From the NCBI GenBank assembly GCA_002399445.1, contig DHDR01000006.1, positions 5,133 through 17,402 on the forward strand: 12,270 nucleotides of DNA. Direction: 5' to 3'. This document shows positions 1 through 7,307 of the stretch, piece after piece. Both the position numbers and the translations under genes were made by a program. The notes below the pieces were generated by a model that was given only the letters and a program-made list of their open reading frames with translations, searched no databases and was not told the origin of the DNA. The DNA comes from Ruminococcaceae bacterium UBA4871. Lineage in GTDB: Bacteria; Bacillota; Clostridia; Oscillospirales; Acutalibacteraceae. Numbering within the stretch: the stretch's first letter is position 1; each line of letters opens with the position of its first letter.

Positions 1-204
1 AATATGCAAGAACTGTCCGGCGAGCAGGCCCGCGCCGCGCTTGCAGCAAAGGCATTGAAAGAGAAGCAGATTGCCGACCTTCGCGCGGAGCTGAAAAAAG
101 AAACTCAGTTCAGCCGGAAAGCGGAACTCAGCATGAAAATAAAAGAACTGCAAATGAAAAATTGGAGTGTTATAAATGACAACACTGAACGGGAAAACCC
201 CTGA
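1..204 (+). CDS. C-terminal end of a probable DUF4391-family protein (partial)
   Basis: The reading frame is open from the first base of the window, so this is the 3' end of a longer gene and the ATG at position 4 need not be its start. The visible 67 residues are highly charged and helical, with Ala/Lys/Glu-rich heptad-like stretches and an EL-KKETQFSRKAELSMKIKEL tail. From memory, DUF4391 proteins encoded beside type III methylase genes end in a similar coiled-coil with a (K)xxQFxRKxELxxxxxxL pattern. The gene overlaps the start of mod by 29 bases, which indicates translational coupling and one operon. The molecular function of DUF4391 is not known to me. The assignment rests on a short tail plus genomic context and could be wrong; a generic coiled-coil protein is the alternative. 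Confidence 0.5.
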   Translation, partial: NMQELSGEQARAALAAKALKEKQIADLRAELKKETQFSRKAELSMKIKELQMKNWSVINDNTERENP

Positions 205-2092
205 TTTAGCGAAAGAAAAAATTAAAAAGCTGAAAGCCATTTTCCCGGATATCTTTGAGGAAGGTAAAATCGACTTTAGCAAGCTCAAACAGGATCTGGG
301 CGAATATGTGGACGATGAAAAGGAACGTTACAATTTCAGCTGGAACGGCAAGGGCCGCGCACTCCGCCTTTCGCAGACACCCAGCGCAGGAACTCTGCGC
401 CCCTGCCCGGAAGAAAGCAAAAACTGGGGCAGCACAAAGAACCTTTATATTGAGGGCGACAACCTGGAAGTGCTGAAACTTCTGCAGAAAAGCTACCACG
501 GCAAAGTCAAGATGATTTACATTGACCCGCCGTACAACACGGGCAATGATTTTGTTTACCCGGACAATTTCACCGATAGCATTGAGAATTACAAGGAAAT
601 TACCGGACAGGTGAACGACGAAGGCCACGCAGTCAGCACAAACAGCGAGGCCAACGGGCGCTACCATACTGACTGGCTGAATATGATGTATCCTCGGTTG
701 AGGTTAGCAAGAAATTTACTCACAGACGACGGCGTGATTTTTATCAGCATTGACGACAATGAGGCTGCCAGCATGAAAAAAATCTGTGATGAAGTATTCG
801 GAGAGCAGAATTACATTGGTATATACATTAAACAATCAAAAGTAGGTGGAGGTAGTGATACAAAATTCATTGTGAAGGAACATGAATATTGCGTTGTTTA
901 TGCAAAGGACATCAATTTCACAAGTGAGATGTATATTTCGCATGATGAAGATTACATAAAAAGATATAAAGAAGAAGATGCAAATGGGAGATTCTTTTGG
1001 GATACATTTGCACGGCCAGGTTTAAAACATCCAATACATTATGATATTGTTGCACCTGATGGTACTATAATGAATTATGGTTGGATTCATGGAAAGGAAA
1101 GATATGAACAGGAACTTAAGGAAGGACTGGTACGAATAGTTCCCAAAAGTGGTGATGGCTGGTCAGTACAATTTAAACAATACTTAAACTTGAGCGGCAA
1201 AAAGCCAAGAAGTATGACTATGGACTTTGGTGGAAGTATTGAGGGAAAGAGTGATATTGATTCTTTATTTGAAAGTGAAAAGTTATTTAGCTACCCCAAA
1301 TCTGTTAAATACTTAAAAACGCTTTTTGACACAATTAAAGATAATAATGCAGTTGTTCTTGACTTTTTCTCAGGCTCCGCCACAACAGCCCACGCCGCGA
1401 TGCAGCTAAACGCCGAGGACGGCGGCAGCCGCCGCTTTATCATGGTGCAGCTTCCGGAGCCCTGCCCCAAAGACAGTGAAGCGGCGAAAGCCGGTTATAA
1501 AAACATCTGCGAAATCGGCAAGGAGCGTATCCGCCGCGCCGGTGAAAAAATAAAAACGGAAGTAGAAGAGCAAAACACGCAGTTGAAATTGGATGAGGTG
1601 CCGAAAAAGGTACCGGACATTGGCTTTCAGGTGTTTAAGCTGGATTCTTCCAACCTGAAGAAATGGAACACAGAAGCCGGAATGACCGCAGATTTTGTGG
1701 ACGGCTCCGAGCAGTTGAATTTCAGTGCGGAGAAGCTGGCGCATGACTTGCAGGCAGCCGTTGAAAATTATATACCCGGCCGCACCGAGCAGGATGTCGT
1801 GTACGAGATTTTGCTGAAAATGGGCTTTGACCTTACCTGGCCGGTGGAAGAAAAAGTGGTTGCCGGAAAGAAAGTGTATGTGGTAGCGCTGGGTGCACTG
1901 ATGCTGTGTCTTGAGAATGACATCACACCGGATGTGGCGCGTGGGATTGCAGAACTGTATAAGCAGCTTGCGCCGGAGACGTGGAAGGTCGTTTTCCGCG
2001 ACAACGGCTTTGCTTCGGACAGCGACAAAGTGAATGTCCACGAAATTCTCAAGTCCGCCGGGCTTGAAGAAGACGCATTTACAACGGTGTGA
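176..2092 (+). CDS. mod: Type III restriction-modification DNA methyltransferase (Mod), N6-adenine type
   Basis: Mod transfers a methyl group from S-adenosylmethionine to adenine in the recognition site and supplies sequence specificity to the Mod-Res complex. The 638-residue length fits the family. The catalytic motif DPPYNTG is at residues 117-123, and the SAM-binding motif LDFFSGSATT is at 395-404. Catalytic motif before SAM motif is the beta-class order usual for type III Mod. The stretch GRYHTDWLNMMYPRL followed by GVIFISIDDNE (about residues 161-195) is also typical of the family. The target-recognition domain should lie between the two motifs, at about residues 212-390. That part is strikingly A+T-rich (by eye near 30-35% GC in bases 841-1080) against about 65% GC in several flanking lines, suggesting exchange of this domain. 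The start is ATG 176, preceded by GGAG at 164-167. It overlaps the upstream gene and is followed after 10 bases by res. No frameshift or simple-repeat phase switch is visible. Confidence 0.95.
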   Translation: MTTLNGKTPDLAKEKIKKLKAIFPDIFEEGKIDFSKLKQDLGEYVDDEKERYNFSWNGKGRALRLSQTPSAGTLRPCPEESKNWGSTKNLYIEGDNLEVLKLLQKSYHGKVKMIYIDPPYNTGNDFVYPDNFTDSIENYKEITGQVNDEGHAVSTNSEANGRYHTDWLNMMYPRLRLARNLLTDDGVIFISIDDNEAASMKKICDEVFGEQNYIGIYIKQSKVGGGSDTKFIVKEHEYCVVYAKDINFTSEMYISHDEDYIKRYKEEDANGRFFWDTFARPGLKHPIHYDIVAPDGTIMNYGWIHGKERYEQELKEGLVRIVPKSGDGWSVQFKQYLNLSGKKPRSMTMDFGGSIEGKSDIDSLFESEKLFSYPKSVKYLKTLFDTIKDNNAVVLDFFSGSATTAHAAMQLNAEDGGSRRFIMVQLPEPCPKDSEAAKAGYKNICEIGKERIRRAGEKIKTEVEEQNTQLKLDEVPKKVPDIGFQVFKLDSSNLKKWNTEAGMTADFVDGSEQLNFSAEKLAHDLQAAVENYIPGRTEQDVVYEILLKMGFDLTWPVEEKVVAGKKVYVVALGALMLCLENDITPDVARGIAELYKQLAPETWKVVFRDNGFASDSDKVNVHEILKSAGLEEDAFTTV

Positions 2093-2102
2093 GGGGATCA
2101 GC

Positions 2103-5100
2103 ATGAAACTTCAATTTGACGCAAATTTATCGTACCAGCAGCAGGCCGTTTCTTCGGCTGTGGGCTTGTTCCGCGGCCAGCCAAGAAAGCAATATAATTT
2201 TACAGTGCCGGATTTATACGGCCAAATCAATCTTGCCGGCGGAATCGGTGTTGGCAACTGCCTGAGGCTGAGTAAGGAAGAAATTCTGAAAAATTTGCAG
2301 GCAGTTCAGCTGCGCAACGGCCTTCCGCAGAGCAAGTCGCTCAAAGGCGGCAAGCTGGACTTTGATATAGAGATGGAAACCGGAACGGGCAAAACGTATG
2401 TTTACCTGCGCTCGATTTTTGAGCTGAATAAAGCGTATGGATTTACAAAATTCATTATTGTTGTGCCGGGTATCGCCATTAAAGAGGGCGTGTACAAGAC
2501 CCTGCAAATCACGCAGGAACACTTCAAGAACTTATATGACAACGTGGTGTACGACTATTTTATCTATGATTCCAGCAAGCTGGAACAGGTGCGCAGTTTT
2601 GCCGTGAATGATACCATTTCAATTATGGTTATTAACATCGGCGCTTTCCGAAAATCATTCAGCGACACCGATGAAAACGGCAATTTAATTACGGGACTGG
2701 ATCGAAAAGAGCTGGAGAAGAAAGCCAACATTATTCACCGCACCGATGATAAACTGAATGGTTCCAAACCGATTGAACTGATTCAGGAAACGAACCCGTT
2801 CGTTATTATTGACGAGCCGCAGAGCGTGGATACCACACCAAAATCCAAAGAAGCCATTGCTTCCCTGCATCCTCTTTGTATCTTCCGCTATTCCGCCACG
2901 CATGTGGAAAAGCATAACCTGATTTACAAGCTGGACGCAGTGGACAGCTTCGATATGGGGCTTGTCAAACAAATTGAAGTGGCCAGCTTTGCTTCGGAAG
3001 ACAACCATAATATGGCGTATTTCAAACTGAAATCCGTAGATAACAAAAAAAGCCCGATTACGGCAAGAATTGAAATGGATGTTCTGGTAAAAGGCGTTGC
3101 CACGCGCAAGACCGTAACAGTCCGCCAAAATGATGATTTGTACAAACTTTCAAAAGGGCACGATGTTTACGAGAATTACATTGTGGATGAAATTTACTGC
3201 GAACCGGGAAACGAATACGTCAGTTTTACCGCCAAACCCACAGTTCTGCGCCTTGGAAAAGCGGTTGGCGACGTGGATGACCTGACTGTAAAGGATCAGC
3301 AGATTCGCCGCACGATTCAGGAGCATCTTGACAAAGAACTGGTTCTGAACCCGCAGGGTATCAAAGTCCTGAGCCTGTTTTTCATCGACCGCGTGGCAAA
3401 TTACCGCTATTACGATAAAGACGGCAATCCACACAAGGGCATTTATGCGAAACTTTTTGAAAAGAACTACAAAGAATTGATTCAACTCCCCAAATACCGC
3501 AAATTGGCGGGTAATCTGCGAGACTTGGGTGCCGACGTGAGCAAAGTACATAACGGCTATTTTTCTCAGGACAAAAAAGGAATTATGAAAGATACCAGCG
3601 GAACAACGGCGGCGGACGAAAATGCATATAATCTGATTATGAAAGACAAGGAGCAGCTTCTTTCCTTTGATTCCAAACTGCGGTTTATCTTTTCGCATTC
3701 TGCTCTGCGTGAAGGATGGGACAACCCGAACGTGTTTCAAATCTGCACTCTGAACGAAACACATAGTGAGGTCAAAAAGCGGCAGGAAATTGGCCGCGGC
3801 CTGCGCCTTTGCGTCAACCAGAACGGGGAACGCCAATATGGCAATTCCATCAACACCTTAACCGTCATGGCAAATGAAAGTTACATCGAATTTGCTGCCG
3901 GACTTCAGCACGAATACGAGGAAGACGAGGGAATTCGTTTCGGTATTCTGGAGACATATTCTTTTGCCAACATCTCGGTCAAGCATGCGGATGGAACAAC
4001 GGCCTATCTGGGTGAGGAAAAATCCGGTGATATCTATCATCTCTTTACTAAAAAAGGCTACATTGATAAAACCGGTCGTGTACAGGACAAGCTGCGAAAA
4101 GCTCTGCGCGATGACCTGCTGGAAGTCCCGGAAGATGTTATTGCCAGCAAGCCTGCGATTACTGCAATTTGCAAAAGGGTATGCGGCAGCTTGAAAATTC
4201 GTCCTGCAAATAATAAACGTGTGGTTACTCCGAACAAAGAAGTCCTTCTCAGCCCGGATTTTAAGGATTTATGGGATCGCATTAAGTACAAAACAACTTA
4301 CTCGGTGGATTTTGACAGCAACAAATTAATTGAAAAATGCTGCGATGAAATGCGGCGCACCATGGGTACCATCCAGCCTGCTAAGCTGATTTTCACAGAA
4401 GCGTCCCTGAATGTTACTGAGGGCGGCGTGCTGACGAAAGAGCATAAGCACCGTGGTATGTATGTTCAAACAATTCGGCAGCCGCTGCCGGATATTGTGA
4501 CCTACCTGCAGAATGCCACAAATCTAACCCGGCGCACCATTGCAGATATTCTGGTGCGCAGCAAAACACTCAATATTTTCTATAAAAATCCTCAGCGGTA
4601 TATGGAAGAAGTATCGGCAATTATGAAACGGCAAATGCGCAGCTTGCTGGTTGACGGCATTAAATACACGCGTCTGGGCGATGATGAATACTACGCGCAG
4701 GAACTGTTTGAAACGGAAGAACTTACCGGGTACTTGGAGCACAACATGATTGCCAGTAAGAAATCAGCATATCATTATGTGGTTTATGACAGCGCTAATG
4801 AAAAAACTTTTGCCGAGCGTTTTGAGGCAAACAACGCCGTGAAACTCTATGCAAAATTGCCGAGCTGGTTTAAAATATCCACTCCGCTTGGGAGCTACAA
4901 TCCAGACTGGGCAATTTTGATTGAGCAGGATGGCGAAAAGAAGCTGTATTTTATTCTTGAAACAAAAGGCAGTACGCTGAAGGAGGACCTGCGTCAGACA
5001 GAATCCGGAAAAATCGAATGCGGCCGCCGTCACTTTGCCGCATTAGGCGAACAGATTACCTTTGATATTGCAGACAAGTTTGACGATTTCATCGAAAGAT

Positions 5101-5105
5101 TTTAG
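2103..5105 (+). CDS. res: Type III restriction enzyme subunit Res (SF2 helicase-endonuclease)
   Basis: Res is the ATP-dependent motor and nuclease that acts with Mod to cut unmodified foreign DNA. I place the start at ATG 2103 (1000 residues) because AGGGG at 2092-2096 overlaps the mod stop and lies six bases before it; an in-frame start at 2034 inside mod has no such support. Superfamily 2 helicase motifs appear in order: Walker A METGTGKT at 91-98, DEPQ at 237-240 (the Res form of the DEAD box), SAT at 264-266, REGWDNPNV at 536-544 and RQEIGRGLRL at 560-569. The C-terminal nuclease has the PD-(D/E)XK pattern, with Asp935 in NPDW and Glu953-Thr-Lys955 in ETKG. Length and motifs are complete, so the enzyme looks intact. 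It is co-transcribed with mod. Confidence 0.96.
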   Translation: MKLQFDANLSYQQQAVSSAVGLFRGQPRKQYNFTVPDLYGQINLAGGIGVGNCLRLSKEEILKNLQAVQLRNGLPQSKSLKGGKLDFDIEMETGTGKTYVYLRSIFELNKAYGFTKFIIVVPGIAIKEGVYKTLQITQEHFKNLYDNVVYDYFIYDSSKLEQVRSFAVNDTISIMVINIGAFRKSFSDTDENGNLITGLDRKELEKKANIIHRTDDKLNGSKPIELIQETNPFVIIDEPQSVDTTPKSKEAIASLHPLCIFRYSATHVEKHNLIYKLDAVDSFDMGLVKQIEVASFASEDNHNMAYFKLKSVDNKKSPITARIEMDVLVKGVATRKTVTVRQNDDLYKLSKGHDVYENYIVDEIYCEPGNEYVSFTAKPTVLRLGKAVGDVDDLTVKDQQIRRTIQEHLDKELVLNPQGIKVLSLFFIDRVANYRYYDKDGNPHKGIYAKLFEKNYKELIQLPKYRKLAGNLRDLGADVSKVHNGYFSQDKKGIMKDTSGTTAADENAYNLIMKDKEQLLSFDSKLRFIFSHSALREGWDNPNVFQICTLNETHSEVKKRQEIGRGLRLCVNQNGERQYGNSINTLTVMANESYIEFAAGLQHEYEEDEGIRFGILETYSFANISVKHADGTTAYLGEEKSGDIYHLFTKKGYIDKTGRVQDKLRKALRDDLLEVPEDVIASKPAITAICKRVCGSLKIRPANNKRVVTPNKEVLLSPDFKDLWDRIKYKTTYSVDFDSNKLIEKCCDEMRRTMGTIQPAKLIFTEASLNVTEGGVLTKEHKHRGMYVQTIRQPLPDIVTYLQNATNLTRRTIADILVRSKTLNIFYKNPQRYMEEVSAIMKRQMRSLLVDGIKYTRLGDDEYYAQELFETEELTGYLEHNMIASKKSAYHYVVYDSANEKTFAERFEANNAVKLYAKLPSWFKISTPLGSYNPDWAILIEQDGEKKLYFILETKGSTLKEDLRQTESGKIECGRRHFAALGEQITFDIADKFDDFIERF

Positions 5106-5119
5106 GCATCGTTAGAAAT

Positions 5120-5341
5120 ATGGCGGCAGACACAGGTGCTGTTTTAAATACTGGTTCTTCTTGTGGACAATCCTACACGGTTAAAATCAGCAGTTCTGGA
5201 AAGCCTTATGATGCCTATATTGTAATGACGATTGACCGTACCGGACAGTCAAAATTTTCTTTCAATAGAATTTCCCAACAAAAAGAAAACAACTACAAAA
5301 AGAAAACAACTACAAAAAGAAATTTCCGAAGTTTCAGATGA
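5120..5341 (+). CDS. Small hypothetical ORF after res, ending in a tandem repeat
   Basis: This 73-residue frame starts 15 bases after the res stop and has no convincing ribosome-binding site. I do not recognise a family. Residues 18-50 (QSYTVKISSSGKPYDAYIVM, then a TIDRTGQSKFSF stretch) have the alternating hydrophobic pattern of beta strands. The last 20 residues are Lys/Asn/Thr-rich because they are encoded by a 17-bp repeat (5279-5322). As 17 is not a multiple of three, losing or gaining one copy changes the C-terminus: in the other frames it would run on through the terminator. It could be a real accessory gene of the restriction locus, or the decayed 3' end of a gene that once lay here. 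Confidence that it makes a protein is low. Confidence 0.3.
   Translation: MAADTGAVLNTGSSCGQSYTVKISSSGKPYDAYIVMTIDRTGQSKFSFNRISQQKENNYKKKTTTKRNFRSFR
5279..5322 (+). repeat. 17-bp tandem repeat, about 2.6 copies
   Basis: The unit caaaaagaaaacaacta occurs exactly at 5279-5295 and 5296-5312, with a further 10 identical bases at 5313-5322. It lies inside the small ORF after res and just before the terminator. The unit length is not divisible by three, so changes in copy number shift the reading frame. Confidence 0.95.
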
Positions 5342-5342
5342 T

Positions 5343-5382
5343 AAAAATGACCTCCGTTTTCCATCCGCGGAGGTCATTTTTT
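5343..5382. terminator. Strong two-way Rho-independent terminator
   Basis: The nine-base arms TGACCTCCG (5348-5356) and CGGAGGTCA (5368-5376) pair perfectly around an 11-base loop. They are flanked by A5 on the left and T6 on the right, so a U-tract follows the stem on either strand. On the + strand it closes the mod-res operon; on the minus strand it can end transcription coming from ssb. Confidence 0.9.
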
Positions 5383-5491
5383 ATGCTCTTTTGTTTCACT
5401 ATTAGGTAGCGCAGAGGGAATAGCAGCAAGAGGCAGGTCTCACAGAACTCCCATAAGGGCGTTTCGCCTAAAATAGGAACTGGTTCCGGCT

Positions 5492-5911
5492 TTAGAACGG
5501 AAGATCATCATCGTCTGGCAATGCTTGGAAATCACCTGTGTCACCAGAGACGGATTTTGGGGAAGAAGACGTGGTATCTTTTTTAGCATTTGATTTACTG
5601 CCACAGAAACCTACATCATTGGCGAGAATATATGGTCTACCATATCGTTTATTGCCATCATGGTCTGTATAATCGTCAGCGACGCGTAGAGCACCATGTA
5701 CTTCAATCATATCTCCTTTAGAGAAATTCCTGCAAATAAATTCTGCTGTGCCGCGCCAAGCGGTTACATCCAGAAAATCAGCTTTCTGTTCCTGGTCTTT
5801 GCGCCAAGGGCGATTGACTGCAATACGGATGCCTGTGACAGCAATGTCACTTGTTGTGTGCCGCAATTCAGGGTCAGCTACTAATCTGCCAGTTTCAACT
5901 ACTACATTCAT
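5492..5911 (-). CDS. ssb: Single-stranded DNA-binding protein (SSB), accessory type
   Basis: SSB coats single-stranded DNA in replication and repair and recruits partner proteins through its acidic tip. The 139-residue product has an OB fold over about residues 1-105, with TGRLVADPELR at 7-17 (the usual xGRLxxDPELR signature), FLDVTAWRGTAEF at 46-58 and KGDMIEVHGAL at 65-75. A Ser/Lys/Asp-rich linker leads to a DDDDLPF tail at 133-139, the conserved docking tip. I use the internal ATG at 5911 because GGGAGG (minus strand, 5919-5924) lies seven bases upstream and the family begins there; the longer frame from 5950 adds 13 atypical residues. It stands alone, not beside rpsF/rpsR, so it is probably a second, accessory copy of the kind carried on mobile elements rather than the housekeeping gene. 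Confidence 0.93.
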   Translation of the reverse strand: MNVVVETGRLVADPELRHTTSDIAVTGIRIAVNRPWRKDQEQKADFLDVTAWRGTAEFICRNFSKGDMIEVHGALRVADDYTDHDGNKRYGRPYILANDVGFCGSKSNAKKDTTSSSPKSVSGDTGDFQALPDDDDLPF

Positions 5912-5918
5912 TTTGTTA

Positions 5919-5939
5919 CCTCCCGCCGGGATTACCGGC
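5919..5939 (-). promoter_or_regulatory. ssb ribosome-binding site abutting a small hairpin
   Basis: On the minus strand, GCCGG and CCGGC (5935-5939 and 5925-5929) form a perfect five-base stem with a five-base loop that ends directly at the GGGAGG Shine-Dalgarno sequence (5919-5924). The stem could modulate ribosome access. Function is inferred only. Confidence 0.4.
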
Positions 5940-5961
5940 CATTTATGCATTTCTTATGTAT

Positions 5962-5990
5962 AATATAATTGCACACTAAAAGGTGCACAA
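5962..5990 (-). promoter_or_regulatory. Candidate ssb promoter
   Basis: Read on the minus strand, TTGTGC (5985-5990), a 17-base spacer and TATATT (5962-5967) stand about 50 bases before the ssb start. The -10 box is good; the -35 box matches the consensus at only three of six positions. Near-repeated GTGCA elements lie in the -35 and spacer and might bind a regulator. Confidence 0.4.
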
Positions 5991-6644
5991 ATTGCTTCCA
6001 ATTTGCGTTTTACTTCCAGAGAAATAGATAAATTCAGCGGAATAATTTTCAGATCTTGTGCGATACAAGGAATGCTTTTTCGACTTTTTCCATTTCTATC
6101 TCTTCCTTTCTTAATTTTTGTGTTCATCATCCATGCCAAATTACAATTTTCACTTCATATATATGCTGTTTTGCGGAGCGGACGCGGAATGCGAAATTTA
6201 AGCGGGACAAGTTGCGGACCTCCGCAACCAAATTGTATGTGCGCCCACTTTGATGGTGTAATTTCCGTCAAAGTGGGCGTATATTTTTTGCACGAATGCA
6301 CGAACAAATGTACGAACAATTGAATGAATATGATCATTGTCTCAGTTTTGTACAGCATTTTCAAAATTCGGGTTTGCGAAAATATAAATAGTCAAAACGT
6401 GATCTGACAGATGCTGTATTGTCCTTCGTCAAAACAGGCTGTCAATGGCGTCATTTACCGCATGACTTTCCACCTGATTCGATAGTTCATAGTTTCTATC
6501 GCCGCGCTCGGAATAGTAGCCTTTGGGACAGAATATGGCAGCATATGGTAGTAATAACACGCGAAGATGCAGGAAGAAAAGGGCCGGTGTGAAAATAGAG
6601 GACAAAGTGATAAGAGAAAATGCAATAGAAAAAAGGAACTTATC
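5991..6644. other. Gene-poor stretch between ssb and the IS remnant
   Basis: I find no gene I can support here. Frames on both strands lack both ribosome-binding sites and recognisable protein motifs. A 57-62-residue minus-strand frame ending at 5954 (charged, KSRKSIPCIAQDLKIIPLNL-like) is not preceded by a Shine-Dalgarno sequence. The notable content is a small hairpin GTTGCGG/CCGCAAC (6211-6228), the terminator at 6242-6286, an inverted pair TACAGCAT/ATGCTGTA (6351-6358 and 6411-6418) and two copies of GTCAAAAC (6391-6398 and 6428-6435). The last two pairs are short and may be chance. Confidence 0.6.
6242..6286 (+). terminator. Long-stem terminator without an evident upstream gene
   Basis: CGCCCACTTTGATGG (6242-6256) pairs with CCGTCAAAGTGGGCG (6265-6279) over 15 positions with a single G-T pair and an eight-base loop, followed by TATATTTTTT. 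The U-tract is only on the + strand. No + strand gene precedes it, so it may end a small RNA or be left from a deleted gene. A seven-base hairpin lies just upstream at 6211-6228. Confidence 0.8.
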
Positions 6645-7035
6645 ATGATGTCGGAAACATGTCGAAAATATGATGAAGAATTCAAGAAGCGCGCGGTTCG
6701 GATGAGTTACAGCAGTGAACGAACAGTAACGCAAGTTGCGGAAAGTCTGGGAATCAGCAGCAACATGCTGTATCGGTGGAGTCATTCGGCGCAGTGGATA
6801 TTCCATTTCTTATCCTGTCGTAAAAGAGATTATGGCTCAGGAAAGCCTGAAATCCTGCCATTTATGGCGTAGGCAGCGTTCTCTCACAGACAGCCGGGAT
6901 GCACATTCTGATGCCTGTCAAAATCTGACCAAAGGGCTTGAAATTAACAGACCCTTTCAGGTTTTCTCCAGTGATATCAGCTATATCCGCACTGGGAAAG
7001 GATTTGACTATCTGTGTCAAATCAGAGATACTTAA
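6645..7035 (+). pseudogene. IS3-family transposase remnant (orfA start fused to an orfB piece)
   Basis: From ATG 6645 (AAAGGAA eight bases before) the frame begins like an IS3-family OrfA: KYDEEFKKRAVRMSYSS, then a helix-turn-helix TVTQVAESLGISSNMLYRW ending near base 6779. The leucine zipper that should follow is missing. From about 6796, in another frame, OrfB sequence appears: GYSISYPVVKEIM, then LKSCHLWRRQRSLTDSR and FQVFSSDISYIRTGKGFDYL, containing the first Asp of the DDE catalytic triad. It stops at 7035 without the remaining catalytic residues. Thus there is an internal deletion with frame change plus loss of the 3' part, so no active transposase can be made. A TGTGAAAATAGAGGACA stretch at 6588 might be part of the left end, but no right inverted repeat is visible. 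Confidence 0.88.
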
Positions 7036-7276
7036 GTGCTCCGGCATAAGCACTGCCTTTTCTGCTGATTTTGTAATGTGTCCATTTGCCTTCCTGCCGA
7101 CTTTCCACAATGCCGGATTCTACCAAAATCTTCAGGTGGTAGGAGAGCCCGGATTGTCCTAAGTCTAATTGTTCCAATAAAACACAGGCACATTTTTCGC
7201 CGCCGCACAGCAACTCAAGTCTTTTTAATTGCTTTTCATCGCAGAATACTTTAAAACACTTTTGCCTATTCTTCAT
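7022..7276 (-). CDS. ArsR-family transcriptional regulator, C-terminally clipped
   Basis: ArsR/SmtB proteins are winged-helix repressors that leave DNA when they bind a metal or metalloid. The 84 residues contain the family core: CFKVFCDEKQLKRLELL (7-23), a Cys-X-Cys at 29-31 in the position of the ArsR ELCxCDL metal-binding loop, the recognition helix LGQSGLSYHLKILVESGIV (39-57), and the wing QEGKWTHYKIS (61-71). Members are usually about 95-120 residues. Here the frame ends at TGA 7022-7024, inside or at the edge of the IS3 remnant, so the last helix is probably lost or replaced. No Shine-Dalgarno sequence lies close to ATG 7276; GAGGTG at 7295-7300 is about 18-20 bases away. The gene may be inactive. 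No metal-resistance gene is seen beside it. Confidence 0.75.
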   Translation of the reverse strand: MKNRQKCFKVFCDEKQLKRLELLCGGEKCACVLLEQLDLGQSGLSYHLKILVESGIVESRQEGKWTHYKISRKGSAYAGALKYL

Positions 7277-7307
7277 ACACGATTGTCAAGTTATCACCTC
7301 ATATCAA

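Noticed and set aside
211..240. A-rich run near the start of mod as a phase-variation tract
   Set aside because: The longest homopolymer is only about six A and is broken by ATT; there are no tandem short repeats like those of known phase-variable mod genes.
5383..5491. Possible ssb terminator or conserved element, including GGCG-TTT-CGCC near 5458-5470
   Set aside because: The stem is only four to five pairs with no proper U-tract on the minus strand; the strong hairpin at 5343-5382 is a better end for ssb transcription.
5954..6139. Small minus-strand ORF upstream of ssb
   Set aside because: No ribosome-binding site, no recognised motif, and it overlaps the candidate ssb promoter; a short alternative frame with AGGAAG before it stops after 14 codons.
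6003..6323. 106-codon + strand frame
   Set aside because: It runs through both hairpins, has odd composition with no family likeness and lacks a ribosome-binding site; most likely chance.
6351..6418. TACAGCAT/ATGCTGTA inverted pair as mobile-element ends
   Set aside because: Only eight bases, 52 bases apart, with no coding content between and no target duplication visible.
6429..6530. Minus-strand peptide with a YYSERGDRNYELSN stretch, loosely like RHS-repeat tails
   Set aside because: The likeness is about ten residues, the frame also crosses the IS remnant antisense, and nothing else RHS-like is nearby.
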